Counted from the stretch's first letter, positions 28,058-37,433 are shown. The stretch is DNA of 64,000 nt from Paenibacillus methanolicus (GCF_008124765.1 NZ_VNHS01000011.1:186001-250000); one strand, 5' to 3'. The notes: generated from the sequence alone by a model not told the origin. Translations and numbers: made by a program.

Positions 28058-29848
28058 TTAGCTGATGTAGCCGCCCGTGCGGATCACGGCCGCCGCGATA
28101 CCGCGTTTGAGCCCGATCGTGTCGGAGAGCGGCGCCCGCATCAATTTGCGCAGAATCCCCAGCTGGCTCTGCAGCGCGTCGCCGCTCTCCAGCGTCGCGA
28201 GCACCCGCTTGGCTTCGGCATCGATACGGTCCATCGCCTCCTGCACGAACACGGCCGTCATCTCGGCAGCCAGCTGCGATCCGGACGCGCCCTCCGCGCT
28301 GAGCAGCCTTTTGCGCGCGCGCAGGCAGGCGCTCTCCATCGCGTAGATCTGAATCATCATGTCCGCGAGCGCGCACATGACCTCCTGTTGCTGCTCCAGC
28401 CCGAGCCCGTACTTCTGCACCGCCAGTCCGCCCACCGCCAGGAATGCGGTCTTCGCCTGGCCGATCCGGTACGTCTCCTTCGCCAGCGGCTCGGTAAAAG
28501 CGGGCAGCGGCATTGGCTGATGCAGCTTGTGCTGGAGGGCGCGCGCCTTGCGGAGCAGCGGCAGCTCGCCGCGGAGCGCCTTCCTCATCAGCGCGGTCGG
28601 GATGAGCAGCCGGTTGATTTCGTTCGTGCCCTCGACGATCCGGTGAACCCGCGCGTCCCGGTACATTTGCTCCGCCGCGCTGCCCTGCATATACCCGTAT
28701 CCGCCGTGGATTTGCAACGCTTCGTCGACGATCCGGTCTAGCGCTTCCGTGGCGAATATTTTGTTCGCCGAGCATTCGATCGCATACTCTTCCAGCATCG
28801 CGGAGACGGCCTCCCAGTTCCCGTCCGCTTCGGCGTGCTCGGCGCGCATTCCCCGCAGCGCGTCCTCAAGCCGTCCCGCCGTCCGGTACGCCATGCTTTC
28901 CGCCGCGTACGCCGCGATATTCATGTCCGCGAGCTTGGCCCCGACAAGCGGGAACGCGGTTAGCGTCCGGCCGAACTGCTTGCGCTTGCCCGCATGACGG
29001 ACAGCCGCCGCCAGCGCTTCCTTCGCGCCGCCGACGCAGTGCGCCGCCAATTTAAAGCGTCCGATATTAAGCACGTTGAAGGCGATCGCATGCCCGTAAC
29101 CCGCCTCGCCCAGCACATTGTCCGCCGGCACGGGGGTATCGTCGAAGTGCAGGGAGCAGGTCGACGTTCCGTTAATGCCCATCTTGCGCTCTTCCGGACC
29201 GATCTCGAATCCGTCCATCCCCCGCTCGACGATGAAGGCCGTGATATAATCCCCGTCCACCTTGGCGAAGACGACGAACACGTCGGCCGCCCCGGCATTG
29301 CTGACGAACTGCTTCGCGCCCCGCAGGACGTAATGCGTCCCGTCCGGCGACAGCCTGGCCGTCGTCTTCATCCGCAGCGCGTCCGAACCCGCCCCCGGCT
29401 CGGTTAACGCGTACGCCGCGATCCGCTTGCCGGCCGCGAGATCCGGCAAGTACCGCGCCTTCTGCTCCGCGGTGCCGAATAAGACGATCGGCAGCGTGCC
29501 GATTCCGGCGTGCGCGTTCATCGTCAAGCCCAGCGAGCCCGCCGCCGCGAGCTTCTCGGCGAGCAGCGTCGAGCTCGCCCAGTCTAAGCCGAGACCGCCG
29601 AAGACCTCCGGCACGTCCGCGCCAAGCAGGCCTAGATCGCCGGCCGCGCGCAGACTCGCCTTCGTCGCGGCCGCATCGAACGCGGCGGGATCGGGCGTTC
29701 GGGACGCTTCGGCAGCCGCGAAAGCGGCGGCCGTCTTGCCGTACGCCAGCTGTTCCTCCGTCAAGTCCTCGGGCGTCGTCGTCAATTCCGGCGGCATATC
29801 GTCGACCACGAAGCGTCCGCCCCATCGGTTCGTCCCGTTGTTTGCCAT
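28058..29848 (-). CDS. fadE: Acyl-CoA dehydrogenase, FadE type
   Basis: FAD enzyme for the first oxidation step of fatty acyl-CoA breakdown. It has 596 residues, the long form with a C-terminal extension like the ~594-residue B. subtilis FadE. Motifs: AYALTEPGAGSDA near 148-160, MGINGTSTCSLHFDDTPVP near 225, KQFGRTL near 290, GGYGYMQGSAAEQMYRDARV near 385, and RIVEGTNEINR near 405 with the catalytic Glu. With the ligase and thioesterase downstream it forms a fatty-acid activation and oxidation unit. No B. subtilis-type FadR operator (TGAATGA-N4-TCATTCA) is seen upstream. Confidence 0.92.
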   Translation of the reverse strand: MANNGTNRWGGRFVVDDMPPELTTTPEDLTEEQLAYGKTAAAFAAAEASRTPDPAAFDAAATKASLRAAGDLGLLGADVPEVFGGLGLDWASSTLLAEKLAAAGSLGLTMNAHAGIGTLPIVLFGTAEQKARYLPDLAAGKRIAAYALTEPGAGSDALRMKTTARLSPDGTHYVLRGAKQFVSNAGAADVFVVFAKVDGDYITAFIVERGMDGFEIGPEERKMGINGTSTCSLHFDDTPVPADNVLGEAGYGHAIAFNVLNIGRFKLAAHCVGGAKEALAAAVRHAGKRKQFGRTLTAFPLVGAKLADMNIAAYAAESMAYRTAGRLEDALRGMRAEHAEADGNWEAVSAMLEEYAIECSANKIFATEALDRIVDEALQIHGGYGYMQGSAAEQMYRDARVHRIVEGTNEINRLLIPTALMRKALRGELPLLRKARALQHKLHQPMPLPAFTEPLAKETYRIGQAKTAFLAVGGLAVQKYGLGLEQQQEVMCALADMMIQIYAMESACLRARKRLLSAEGASGSQLAAEMTAVFVQEAMDRIDAEAKRVLATLESGDALQSQLGILRKLMRAPLSDTIGLKRGIAAAVIRTGGYIS

Positions 29849-30167
29849 ACGGATGCCCCTTTCCGCGCTTCTGCATTTCTGAAGCTTCCCGTGTCAGACT
29901 TTCCGTTGTCTCCAACGCGCTGCGCTGCGGGGAGAAGAACAGCCAGGACAAGCGGTAAGCGCTTACATGAATCGTTAAGTATTTATATCTATGTCCGCCC
30001 GGCGGGCGTAATGCCAATCGCCGACCGCTCCATTGTCTGCCGGAGCCTTATTTAGTTCTCCTCCGCATCTTATGCGGCCCCGCGCTTGTTGTCCCGGGAT
30101 GAAGAGAAAAGTTGCGGTTCTTCGCGTTTTCATTGGCCACCCGCCGCAGCGCTTCTCTCTCCGCGCA

Positions 30168-30198
30168 CAAAAAAACGCAGCCCCAAAGGGGCTGCGCC
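30168..30198 (-). terminator. Terminator of the stalk-domain gene
   Basis: On the minus strand GCGCAGCCCC pairs with GGGGCTGCG around TTT, followed by seven T. Confidence 0.9.
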
Positions 30199-30205
30199 TG
30201 CGATC

Positions 30206-31417
30206 CTATTCCAGCTCCTCGGAGCTGATCAGCTTCACGTCCGGGTTGATCAGCCATTTGCCGTCGGCCGACTTCTCGATCGTGTAGATATAATGCGTGC
30301 TGTAGTGGGCATCGTCGCCCTGCTCGTGCTCGATGAACGAGACGTGCGCCACGCCTTCTTCGTAGACGAAAATGTTGATCGCGTCATGCGAGAACGTATC
30401 GTCGTAATCGGCGAAGAACTCCTTGTAGTAATCGACGAAGTCGGTTTTCTCGGCCGCGTTCAAACTGTACGTCGCCGCCAACGCCTCGGCGTTCTCGTCG
30501 TTCAGCGCCTTCACGTTCGCTTCGAGCACGGCGAGGATCGCCGCCTTATCCGCGTCCGGCACGGCCGGTTTTTGCTTAACCGCTTCCTCCGCGCCCGGAT
30601 AGATCGTGTCGTCCACCGTCAGATCGTAGATCTTCCAGGAACCGTCCGCCTGCAAGTCGACCGTAATCGTCAGCAGATCGTTCTGCTCCAGATAGAAACG
30701 CGTCTCGCCCGCTTCTTTGGTTGTGGTCGCTTCCACGGACAGCACTGCCGTCTTGCGGTCGAATGCAAGCAGCTCCACGTCGTCGAATACGGTATCGGTG
30801 CGGATGTCGTCTTCGTCCGCCGCCTCCAGCTGCGCTTTCAGATCGGCCAGCTGCGGCGAGTTCGCGGCGAAGAGCGCCAGATAACCCGTTTTTTCCGCGC
30901 TGCTCGACGCCGTCTCCAGCTTGGCGAGCACTTCGGTCAGCGCCGCGTATTCCTTCTCCGTCGGCACCGGGTAGTTCAGCTCGACGACCCGCGTTTTATT
31001 ATTCCAAGTCACGTCCAGTCCCGAAGCTTCTCCGACGAAGCGCAGCGGCACGAGCGTGCTGCCGTTAACCGCGATCGGCTTCACCGCGCCTTGAGTCGCC
31101 TTGCCGTTCACGAGCGTGTTCGTCGTGCCGAGCTGCATCTGGATGCGCGTCGATTCGGATTCGCCGACGATTTTCTTCGTCTTCGCATCATAGCCGACCT
31201 CGTAGCCGAGCGCTTGGAACAACGTGCGGAACTCGACGTACACCGTGTTCGACTGCACGACCGGCGCGACCTTCATCGCCAGCTCTTCGCCGGCGAGGAC
31301 GACTTTGATCGGGCTCGGCGCGGCGGCCTGAGCGGCCATGCCCGGCTGGGCGAACGACAAGGTCAATGCGGCGCCAACCAATAATGCGGAACTACGCTTC
31401 ATCAGGGAAGATTTCAA
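30206..31417 (-). CDS. Secreted copper-amine-oxidase-type stalk domain protein
   Basis: 403 residues, TTG start after AGGAGC. A signal peptide (1-28, cleavage near MAAQAAA) is followed by the copper amine oxidase N-terminal (stalk) domain at about 38-155, with VYVEFRTLFQALGYEVGYD and STLVPLRFVGEASGLDVTWN typical of its two repeats. The remainder (about 165-400) looks like two NTF2-like modules (AILAVLEANVKALNDENAEALAATYS...). The stalk domain is a common extracellular module in Paenibacillus and does not imply amine oxidase activity. Role unknown; probably cell-surface. Confidence 0.82.
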   Translation of the reverse strand: MKSSLMKRSSALLVGAALTLSFAQPGMAAQAAAPSPIKVVLAGEELAMKVAPVVQSNTVYVEFRTLFQALGYEVGYDAKTKKIVGESESTRIQMQLGTTNTLVNGKATQGAVKPIAVNGSTLVPLRFVGEASGLDVTWNNKTRVVELNYPVPTEKEYAALTEVLAKLETASSSAEKTGYLALFAANSPQLADLKAQLEAADEDDIRTDTVFDDVELLAFDRKTAVLSVEATTTKEAGETRFYLEQNDLLTITVDLQADGSWKIYDLTVDDTIYPGAEEAVKQKPAVPDADKAAILAVLEANVKALNDENAEALAATYSLNAAEKTDFVDYYKEFFADYDDTFSHDAINIFVYEEGVAHVSFIEHEQGDDAHYSTHYIYTIEKSADGKWLINPDVKLISSEELE

Positions 31418-31490
31418 GAGAACAGCTCCTAATAGTTAATATAGTCTATCGATCAATCGATGCTAGATTAACGGATCGAAGGCCCTACCG

Positions 31491-32150
31491 TCAATGGTGC
31501 TTTTTACCCTTTATCCAGGCGGTGGCAAGCATGGCGATGATCGCGCCGTAGAGGGCGACTTCCATGTCGTGATGCGCATCCCACGGATCGCCCTGCGAGC
31601 CGAGAAACAGCGCGCCGCGTTCCGGATCGAGAACGGACGTCACCCACATTTCGATCAGCTCGTAGAAAGCGCCGAACGCCAAAACGACGCAAGGGACGAT
31701 CGCGCAGGCCCAGCCATGCCGAACGCCGGCGACGCGCCGCAGAAACTCATAGGCCGGGTAAGCGGTCAGCAGGCCGAACGCGAAATGCACGACCCGGTCG
31801 AAGTGGTTGCGCTCGAAATCGAACAGCGCGTCCAGCCAGCGGTCCAGCGGCGTCTCGTTGTACGAATAATGGGCGCCCACCGTATGCAGCGCAATAAAGG
31901 CGAGGATCAGCAAATACGAGGCGTTGCTCCAGGCGAACCAGCGCCTCGTCGCGACGAGCCCCGCCGCGGCCAGCAACGTCAGCAGATTTTCCAGCCACCA
32001 GTTGAATATGCGGTAAGGATCATAGCCCATCCATAACCAGAATAGCGCGAACGCGATCAGCGCCGCTTGCAGGGTCCGGTTGTCGCGGAAAGGCTTGACT
32101 CCCCATGCGTGCGCGGACGCATCATCATTACGTTGCGAAAGTTCCGGCAT
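31491..32150 (-). CDS. DUF2238 (YjdF-like) membrane protein
   Basis: 219-residue integral membrane protein with about six helices. The family core is FNWWLENLLTLLAAAGLV near 48, HTVGAHYSYNETPLDRW near 88, FDRVVHFAFGLL near 115, FGAFYELIEMW near 155 and QGDPWDAHHDMEVALYGA near 185. It is highly conserved across bacteria, but its function is not established. The short soluble N-terminus is poorly conserved. It follows the GyrI-like gene on the same strand by 55 bases, so co-transcription is possible. Confidence 0.85.
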   Translation of the reverse strand: MPELSQRNDDASAHAWGVKPFRDNRTLQAALIAFALFWLWMGYDPYRIFNWWLENLLTLLAAAGLVATRRWFAWSNASYLLILAFIALHTVGAHYSYNETPLDRWLDALFDFERNHFDRVVHFAFGLLTAYPAYEFLRRVAGVRHGWACAIVPCVVLAFGAFYELIEMWVTSVLDPERGALFLGSQGDPWDAHHDMEVALYGAIIAMLATAWIKGKKHH

Positions 32151-32205
32151 CTATACGACCCCCGATTCTATCTCTGCTCGTCTTGATTCTTATCCCTCGA
32201 TCGCC

Positions 32206-33114
32206 CTAAACCGTGATCGGTTCGTACACGCACGCCCGAACCAGCCCGGCTTCGAAATCGATCGTCTCGTACATCTCCAGCTGCTGAATGCGCCCGATGC
32301 GCTCGTACTCGTGGGCCGCGACCCAATTTCGAAGGAGCGCGTACGCGAAATCCGCCGCCGCTGCCGGACCGATGTGCTCCGTCACCGCGTAGGACTGCGC
32401 CGGAATCGCGTGCACCGTCTCCGCCTCGGGCGCGTCGCCTTCCCGGTCGACCTGCGCGCACAGCCAGCCTTCTTCCTCGGCGCCTTCCGCGCCCGCCGGC
32501 GTGAAGAGCCGGATCCAGCCGTCCGCCCCGATCCTGCCCGTAATGCGTTCAAGCCGAGCCGCGCCTTCGCTACGCGCCCAGTCCAGGAAAGCCGCCCCGT
32601 CCCGATACGCCGCCGGAATCCGGATGCCCGCCAGCAGCATCTCGCCGCGCGCCACCACCCGAACTTCCCGCTTCCGGACCGGCACGTAGATCTCGGTCAT
32701 CCCCCGGGGCTGCAGCGCATCCGTGAACACCTCGAATCTCGGCTGATCGAAATCGAGATTGTACGCCTCCCGATGAGCCTCTTCGTTAAAATGCCGCCAG
32801 AACGCCGGAATCTGCCGCTCCTCGAACCGGAAGACCAGATGCTCCGCGGGGTGAAGCGTGAACGGGATCATGCCCGGCGGCAGCTCGCCGAACGCCGACA
32901 CCCGCCTCGCCGCGACCAGCCCGTCGCGAAGCGTGACGAGGTAGGTCTCCGTTCCGAGCATATGCGGAATTTCGCCGCCTCGCTCCTTCAACTGCCCGAA
33001 CAGCACCTGCTCGGTCTCGTGCGGCTGGATGCCCCGGAAGCCTACGAGCCGAATCTCCTCGGTCATGGCGCCCTTGGCTTTCATCCGTATATCCATCGTA
33101 TCGCGAATCGCCAT
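32206..33114 (-). CDS. Tandem GyrI-like effector-binding protein
   Basis: 302-residue protein that appears to hold two copies of the effector-binding domain found in BmrR/AraC-type regulators and GyrI. The first spans about 18-155 (VGFRGIQP..., ending MTEIYVPVRK), the second about 158-300 (VVARGEMLLAGIRIP..., ending ACVYEPITV). No helix-turn-helix is present, so it is a stand-alone ligand binder or hydrolase-like sensor rather than a transcription factor. The ATG follows AAGGAGGGATTGCG. Confidence 0.72.
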   Translation of the reverse strand: MAIRDTMDIRMKAKGAMTEEIRLVGFRGIQPHETEQVLFGQLKERGGEIPHMLGTETYLVTLRDGLVAARRVSAFGELPPGMIPFTLHPAEHLVFRFEERQIPAFWRHFNEEAHREAYNLDFDQPRFEVFTDALQPRGMTEIYVPVRKREVRVVARGEMLLAGIRIPAAYRDGAAFLDWARSEGAARLERITGRIGADGWIRLFTPAGAEGAEEEGWLCAQVDREGDAPEAETVHAIPAQSYAVTEHIGPAAAADFAYALLRNWVAAHEYERIGRIQQLEMYETIDFEAGLVRACVYEPITV

Positions 33115-33244
33115 CGCAATCCCTCCTTATGGTATAAAACGAACGTGCTGCTTATGAAAAATAATCATCCTTCCTTCTGTTTACCCCGGAGCCGCAACCC
33201 AAAAGCGCCCGGCCCGCGCTTGCGGATGCCGAAGGAAACAATCC

Positions 33245-33273
33245 TTGACTTTCGCAACAGGCGGGAGTATAAC
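33245..33273 (+). promoter_or_regulatory. Promoter of the T-box-ilvA transcript
   Basis: TTGACT (33245-33250) and TATAAC (33268-33273) are separated by exactly 17 bases. The T-box leader follows. Confidence 0.8.
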
Positions 33274-33289
33274 AAAACTAATCAGACGA

Positions 33290-33616
33290 TAGTCCACATT
33301 CGTAGACGGGAACACGCACGTCCGCCATAGGCAATCCCCAGAGAATCGGCCTTGCGCTGAAAGCCGATGTTTGCCGCCGGACGCGGATGAACCTCATCCT
33401 TCGCATCCTCCCCGAGAAGCCCGGCCGAACCGCCGAACCTGCGTAACGCGGGGAACGCGAAGTAAGCTCGGACGGTATCCGCCGTTACAAGGAGCGCGTA
33501 TGGTGGTACGCGGCAGAGCGCATGGGTCGCCCGGTCTTCTATCAGGCGGCGGCAATGAACAAGGGTGGTAACGCGAGCACATCTCGCCCCTGAACGGGGG
33601 CGGGATTTTTTATTTG
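33290..33616 (+). promoter_or_regulatory. T-box riboswitch leader of ilvA
   Basis: tRNA-sensing leader. Stem I carries the distal-loop motifs AGAGAATCGGC and GCTGAAAGCCG (33340-33367); the specifier side contains GAACCTCATCC (33389-33399). The T-box sequence AAGGGTGGTAACGCG is at 33561-33575, followed by a terminator (33583-33615) with CTCGCCCC paired to GGGGCGGG and then ATTTTTTATTT. Uncharged tRNA should favour the antiterminator and let ilvA be transcribed. The likeliest specifier is CUC (Leu, 33393-33395), with AUC (Ile) or ACC (Thr) as overlapping alternatives. Confidence 0.9.
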
Positions 33617-33651
33617 GCAGACCAACAATATAGAGAAGGATGGCGATCGGG

Positions 33652-34938
33652 ATGGAGAAGGAACGAGGCGGCTTCAAGCCGCAGGAGGAATACGGCCGAA
33701 TCGGGATGGCCGAAATCGCGCAGGCGCAAATTCACGTGAAGGACGCGGTCGTCCGCACGCCGCTGCAACATAACCGGGTGCTGTCGGCGCGGTACGGCTG
33801 CGACGTGCTGCTCAAGCGCGAAGACTTGCAGGTCGTCCGTTCGTTCAAACTCAGAGGCGCGTACCATCTGATGAAGTCGCTCCCGGCCGACCGGCTGGCC
33901 CGCGGCGTCGTGTGCGCCAGCGCCGGCAATCACGCCCAAGGGGTCGCATATTCGTGCCAGACGCTCGGCATCCCCGGCAAAATTTACATGCCGAGCACGA
34001 CGCCGCGCCAGAAGGTCAATCAAGTCGCGTTCTTCGGCGGACCGGACGTCGAGATCATCCTGACCGGCGATACGTTCGACGACGCATACGCGCAGGCGAT
34101 CGCGGCCAGCGAGAAATACGACATGGAGTTCGTCCACCCGTTCGACGATCCGAAGATCATCGCGGGCAACGGCACGATCGGCAAGGAGATCATGGAAGCC
34201 GTCGAGTCCATGCCGGACTACGTCTTCGTCACGATCGGCGGCGGCGGCTTGGCCGCGGGCGTCGGCGCGTACGTGAAGGCGGTGTCGCCGTCGACGAAGC
34301 TGATCGGCGTGGAGCCCGAAGGCGCGCCGTCGATGAAGGCATCGCTCGAAGCCGGCAGCGTCCAGCCGCTCGAGACCATCGACAAGTTCGTCGACGGCGC
34401 GGCCGTCAAGCGCGTCGGCGATCTTACGTTCCGCATGTGCCGAGAGCTGCTCGACGATATCGTCGTCGTGCCGGAAGGCAAAGCGTGCACGGCGCTGCTC
34501 GACCTGTACAACGAGAACGCGATCGTGGCCGAGCCCGCCGGCGCGCTCACCGTCGCCGCGCTCGACCTGTACCGCGAGCAGATCGCCGGCAAGACGGTCG
34601 TCTGCGTCATCTCCGGCGGCAACAACGACGTCGACCGGATGCAGGAGATCAAGGAGCGCTCGCTCGTCTACGAGGGGCTCAAGCATTATTTCATGCTGAA
34701 TTTCCCGCAGCGGGCCGGCGCGCTCCGCGAATTCCTCGACGAAGTGCTCGGTCCGGACGACGACATCGCCCGATTCGAATATACGAAGAAGCATAACAAG
34801 GACAACGGCCCGGCGCTCGTCGGCATCGAGCTGAAGCACCGTCAGGACTACGAGCCGCTGGTAGCCCGCATGCGGGCGAAAGGGTACCAGTTCCTCGAGC
34901 TGAACAAAGACCCGCTGCTCTTTAATCTGCTGATTTAG
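33652..34938 (+). CDS. ilvA: Threonine dehydratase (biosynthetic)
   Basis: PLP enzyme converting threonine to 2-oxobutanoate, the entry step to isoleucine. 428 residues from the ATG at 33652; an in-frame ATG at 33640 overlaps its own ribosome binding site. The PLP lysine is in VRSFKLRGAYH near 65-75, the SAGNHAQG phosphate/cofactor loop near 90, and the glycine loop TIGGGGLAAGVG near 195. The C-terminal ~90 residues form a single ACT-like regulatory domain (MLNFPQRAGALREFLDEVLG), the short Bacillus-type form. A T-box leader controls it. Confidence 0.94.
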   Translation: MEKERGGFKPQEEYGRIGMAEIAQAQIHVKDAVVRTPLQHNRVLSARYGCDVLLKREDLQVVRSFKLRGAYHLMKSLPADRLARGVVCASAGNHAQGVAYSCQTLGIPGKIYMPSTTPRQKVNQVAFFGGPDVEIILTGDTFDDAYAQAIAASEKYDMEFVHPFDDPKIIAGNGTIGKEIMEAVESMPDYVFVTIGGGGLAAGVGAYVKAVSPSTKLIGVEPEGAPSMKASLEAGSVQPLETIDKFVDGAAVKRVGDLTFRMCRELLDDIVVVPEGKACTALLDLYNENAIVAEPAGALTVAALDLYREQIAGKTVVCVISGGNNDVDRMQEIKERSLVYEGLKHYFMLNFPQRAGALREFLDEVLGPDDDIARFEYTKKHNKDNGPALVGIELKHRQDYEPLVARMRAKGYQFLELNKDPLLFNLLI

Positions 34939-34953
34939 AGCGGCGGCAAGCCG

Positions 34954-34997
34954 ACAAGGCGCGCATTCCTTCGACCGTAGGGGATGCGCGCCTTGTT
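34954..34997 (+). terminator. Terminator-like hairpin after ilvA
   Basis: ACAAGGCGCGCATTCC pairs with GGATGCGCGCCTTGT over about 15 bp. The following T run is short (TT then GCC), so termination may be partial. Confidence 0.6.
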
Positions 34998-35027
34998 GCC
35001 GCGCCGAGCGCCAATAGCGAACGCCCG

Positions 35028-35897
35028 CTATTCGCTCCCTTCCGCCTTCAGCAGCGGCGCGTACATCATGAGCGCGCGGTTCTCGGCGATCGGCTCGTCG
35101 GCGACCAGCTCGCCCGCCGCGTTCCACGTTCGGCGCCCGATTCGGTTGCTGCGTTCGTACCCGCCCCAGTATGCCTGCGCGATCCTGTGCTCCCGCTCGT
35201 AAATCTCGTAACGCAGCACCGGCGCCGCCGTCGACCGCCACTCCCCGTACAGGCGGTGGTCGCGAAGCTCCAGTACCAGCTGAAAGTCGGCTTCCGTGTC
35301 GTTGCGGATCATCAGATCCAAATAGTTATACGCGCACGTCGCCCCGCTCCCGAACGGCTGCGTCCGTCCCGCGTCCGGGAACACGTCGTAGCTGTGCCGG
35401 TGCCGCTCCGTTACGGTCAGCGGCGAGTGCAGCGTCATCCAATAGATGAGGTTCGACAGCTGGCAGAGCCCGCCGCCGACGCCGGCCTTGAAGCCGCCGT
35501 AGAACAGCACCATGCCGGGCACGTAGCCTTTCCGCTTCGTCGGTTTGCCGATCGTCCGCCAATAGGACAACGTCTCCCCCGGTCGGATGACGATGCCGCT
35601 TAGCCGCCGCGCCGCGAGCGCCAGATTGATCTCTTTGTTATGCTGCATCCACATCTCCACGTCCTTCAGCTTCCGCAGCGTCGGCGTGTCATGGCGGAAG
35701 ACCGGGTACGGCAGAGGACCCGCCTCCCGCCGCTTCGCGTAGGTTACGCCCCCGAACCACCAGTACAACCGTCTTTTCCATGTAAAATACCGCTTCCCCG
35801 CCGCCAGGCGCAGCGCGGATCGCTTGACCGGGTTCGTATCGCCCGGCATGCGCAAACGACGACGCAATCGCACGATGGAATCGCCCTCCTCTATCAT
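35028..35897 (-). CDS. VanW-family protein
   Basis: 289-residue protein with the VanW domain (about 80-270): GETLSYWRTIGKPTKRKGYVPGMV, the GGLCQLSNLIYW core with its Cys, and HRHSYDVFPD. VanW occurs in some vancomycin-resistance clusters and in many cell-wall contexts, but its activity is unknown. No signal peptide is obvious. The start is uncertain: the ATG at 35897 has no clear site, while a GTG at 35873 follows GAGGAGG. It is divergent from ugtP across a region holding repeat copy B. Confidence 0.85.
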   Translation of the reverse strand: MIEEGDSIVRLRRRLRMPGDTNPVKRSALRLAAGKRYFTWKRRLYWWFGGVTYAKRREAGPLPYPVFRHDTPTLRKLKDVEMWMQHNKEINLALAARRLSGIVIRPGETLSYWRTIGKPTKRKGYVPGMVLFYGGFKAGVGGGLCQLSNLIYWMTLHSPLTVTERHRHSYDVFPDAGRTQPFGSGATCAYNYLDLMIRNDTEADFQLVLELRDHRLYGEWRSTAAPVLRYEIYEREHRIAQAYWGGYERSNRIGRRTWNAAGELVADEPIAENRALMMYAPLLKAEGSE

Positions 35898-35950
35898 TAC
35901 CGTTCACTCTCGCATCTTCATTTTATTTCCACTTCCTTTAAACCAGCAAT

Positions 35951-36050
35951 AAGGCGAAACGACTAGCCCCGTCTTTTGCGGGGACGAAAGTTTCGTTCCG
36001 GAAAAATACAAGAGGATTTATAAACGTGAAACTTATAAATGCTTGTATTT
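35951..36050 (+). repeat. Two-hairpin dispersed repeat, copy B
   Basis: This is the clearest copy. The left hairpin pairs CGAAAC with GTTTCG and, inside it, CCCCG with CGGGG. The right hairpin pairs ATACAAG with CTTGTAT and, inside it, ATTTATAA with TTATAAAT around ACGTGAAAC. It lies in the 321-base divergent gap between the VanW gene and ugtP, a region that otherwise holds only control sequences. Confidence 0.85.
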
Positions 36051-36218
36051 TAAAGAAAGTCTAAAAGTTTCGCCCGCCGCCCGGTTCGGGCGTATATTCG
36101 CCGCCGCCTAGGTTATACCAGAACTAGAAGGCATGCCCGAGGCTAACAAACGTTTCACGCCGCGTTCACATTCGCATGACAAAGACGGTTTACGATCGGC
36201 TCAGGAGGTGTTTTCCCC

Positions 36219-37433
36219 ATGAGCATCGAGAAATCAATGCCAGGACGCGGCCCGAAGGTGCTGCTGTTGTACGCATCCTTCGGCGACGGGCATCTGCAGG
36301 CCGCGCGCGCGCTTCAGGAAGCGTTCGAGAGTCGCGGCGCCGGCCGCATGATCCTCGTCGATCTGCTGGCCGAAGCGCATCCCTGGATGAACGCGGTGAC
36401 CAAACAGCTCTACGCCAAAAGCTTCACGCTGCTGCCGGAGTTATATGGCTTCGTCTATGACGCCACCCGCCCGATGCGTCATGACTCCCTCTTCGCGCAA
36501 TGGCTCCATTCCTTCGGCCGGGCCAAGCTGCGAAGCTTGCTTCAAACGCACCGGCCGGATGCCGTATTCCACACGTTCCCGCTGCTGGCGATGCCCGAAA
36601 TCAGGAAGCAGCTCGGTCTCCAGGTGCCGACGTACACGGTCGTCACCGACTTCGATCTTCACGGCCGATGGGTACACCCCGATATCGACCGTTACTATGT
36701 GCCGACCGAGGATATGCGCGCGGAGCTCATTGCACGGCGCATTCCGTATCCGCGGATTTGCGTCAGCGGCATCCCGCTGCGGCGCGGCTTCGGCAGCGTG
36801 ACCGTCAGTCCCCCGCTGCGATCGAAGTACGGCATTCCCGCCGGCTCGCAGGCGGTCCTCGTCATGGCGGGCGCCCAAGGCCAGATGAGCGACGTCATCG
36901 GCCTATGCGAGGCGCTGCTGGCTTGCCCGGGGCCGCTCGTGGCGGTCGTGTGCGGCCGCAACGCCAAGCTGGCGGCCTCGCTGCGGGAGACGTTCGCAGC
37001 GCCTCCCGCGGCCGAACGGCTGCGCGTGTTCGGCTACGTCGAGCATATGCACGAATTGATGGCGCTCTCCGCCTGCATGGTCACGAAGCCCGGCGGGCTG
37101 ACGCTCGCCGAAGGGCTCGCCAGCGGATTGCCGTTGTTCACCCCTTCGCCCGTGCCCGGGCAGGAGCTGCGCAACGCCCGCTACTTGGCGCGCTGCGGCG
37201 CGGCCGTCCTGACGAACGATACGGAAGAGCTTGCAGGAGAAATCTTGAAACTCCTGGGCGATCCGCTTCGTTTAAAGAACATGCAGCAGGCGCTCGCGCG
37301 GCTTGGCCGCCGGTACGCCGCGGACACGATCGCATTAGACTTTTTATCCAGCTTGAATATAATGGAAGAAGCGCGTCCGGCCGCCGCATCCGTTACCACC
37401 CATGCGGACGATGCGGCTCTCGGAGGCTTCTGA
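36219..37433 (+). CDS. ugtP: Diacylglycerol glucosyltransferase-like (UgtP/MGDG-synthase family)
   Basis: 404-residue GT28-family glycosyltransferase, the type that adds glucose to diacylglycerol to make the glycolipid anchor of lipoteichoic acid. The N-terminus has LLYASFGDGHLQAARAL (residues 16-32); the acceptor region has HTFPLLAMPEIRKQLGL and TDFDLHGRWVHPDIDRYYVPTED; the UDP-sugar site has KPGGLTLAEGLASGLPLFTPSPVPGQE near 290-316. The ribosome binding site AGGAGGTG is 8 bases from the ATG. An LtaA-like transporter starts 17 bases downstream, as in staphylococcal ypfP-ltaA. Exact sugar and number of transfers are not visible. Confidence 0.85.
   Translation: MSIEKSMPGRGPKVLLLYASFGDGHLQAARALQEAFESRGAGRMILVDLLAEAHPWMNAVTKQLYAKSFTLLPELYGFVYDATRPMRHDSLFAQWLHSFGRAKLRSLLQTHRPDAVFHTFPLLAMPEIRKQLGLQVPTYTVVTDFDLHGRWVHPDIDRYYVPTEDMRAELIARRIPYPRICVSGIPLRRGFGSVTVSPPLRSKYGIPAGSQAVLVMAGAQGQMSDVIGLCEALLACPGPLVAVVCGRNAKLAASLRETFAAPPAAERLRVFGYVEHMHELMALSACMVTKPGGLTLAEGLASGLPLFTPSPVPGQELRNARYLARCGAAVLTNDTEELAGEILKLLGDPLRLKNMQQALARLGRRYAADTIALDFLSSLNIMEEARPAAASVTTHADDAALGGF

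Noticed and set aside
26244..28775. Longer N-terminus for the acyl-CoA ligase (843 codons)
   Set aside because: The extra ~260 codons are antisense-like sequence over fadE. The ATG at 27992 gives the normal length.
28058..30010. FadR-type operator upstream of fadE
   Set aside because: No TGAATGA...TCATTCA repeat was found in 29849-30010.
33610..35241. 543-codon frame antisense to ilvA
   Set aside because: Covers the obvious ilvA gene in reverse; no ribosome binding site and no recognisable motif.
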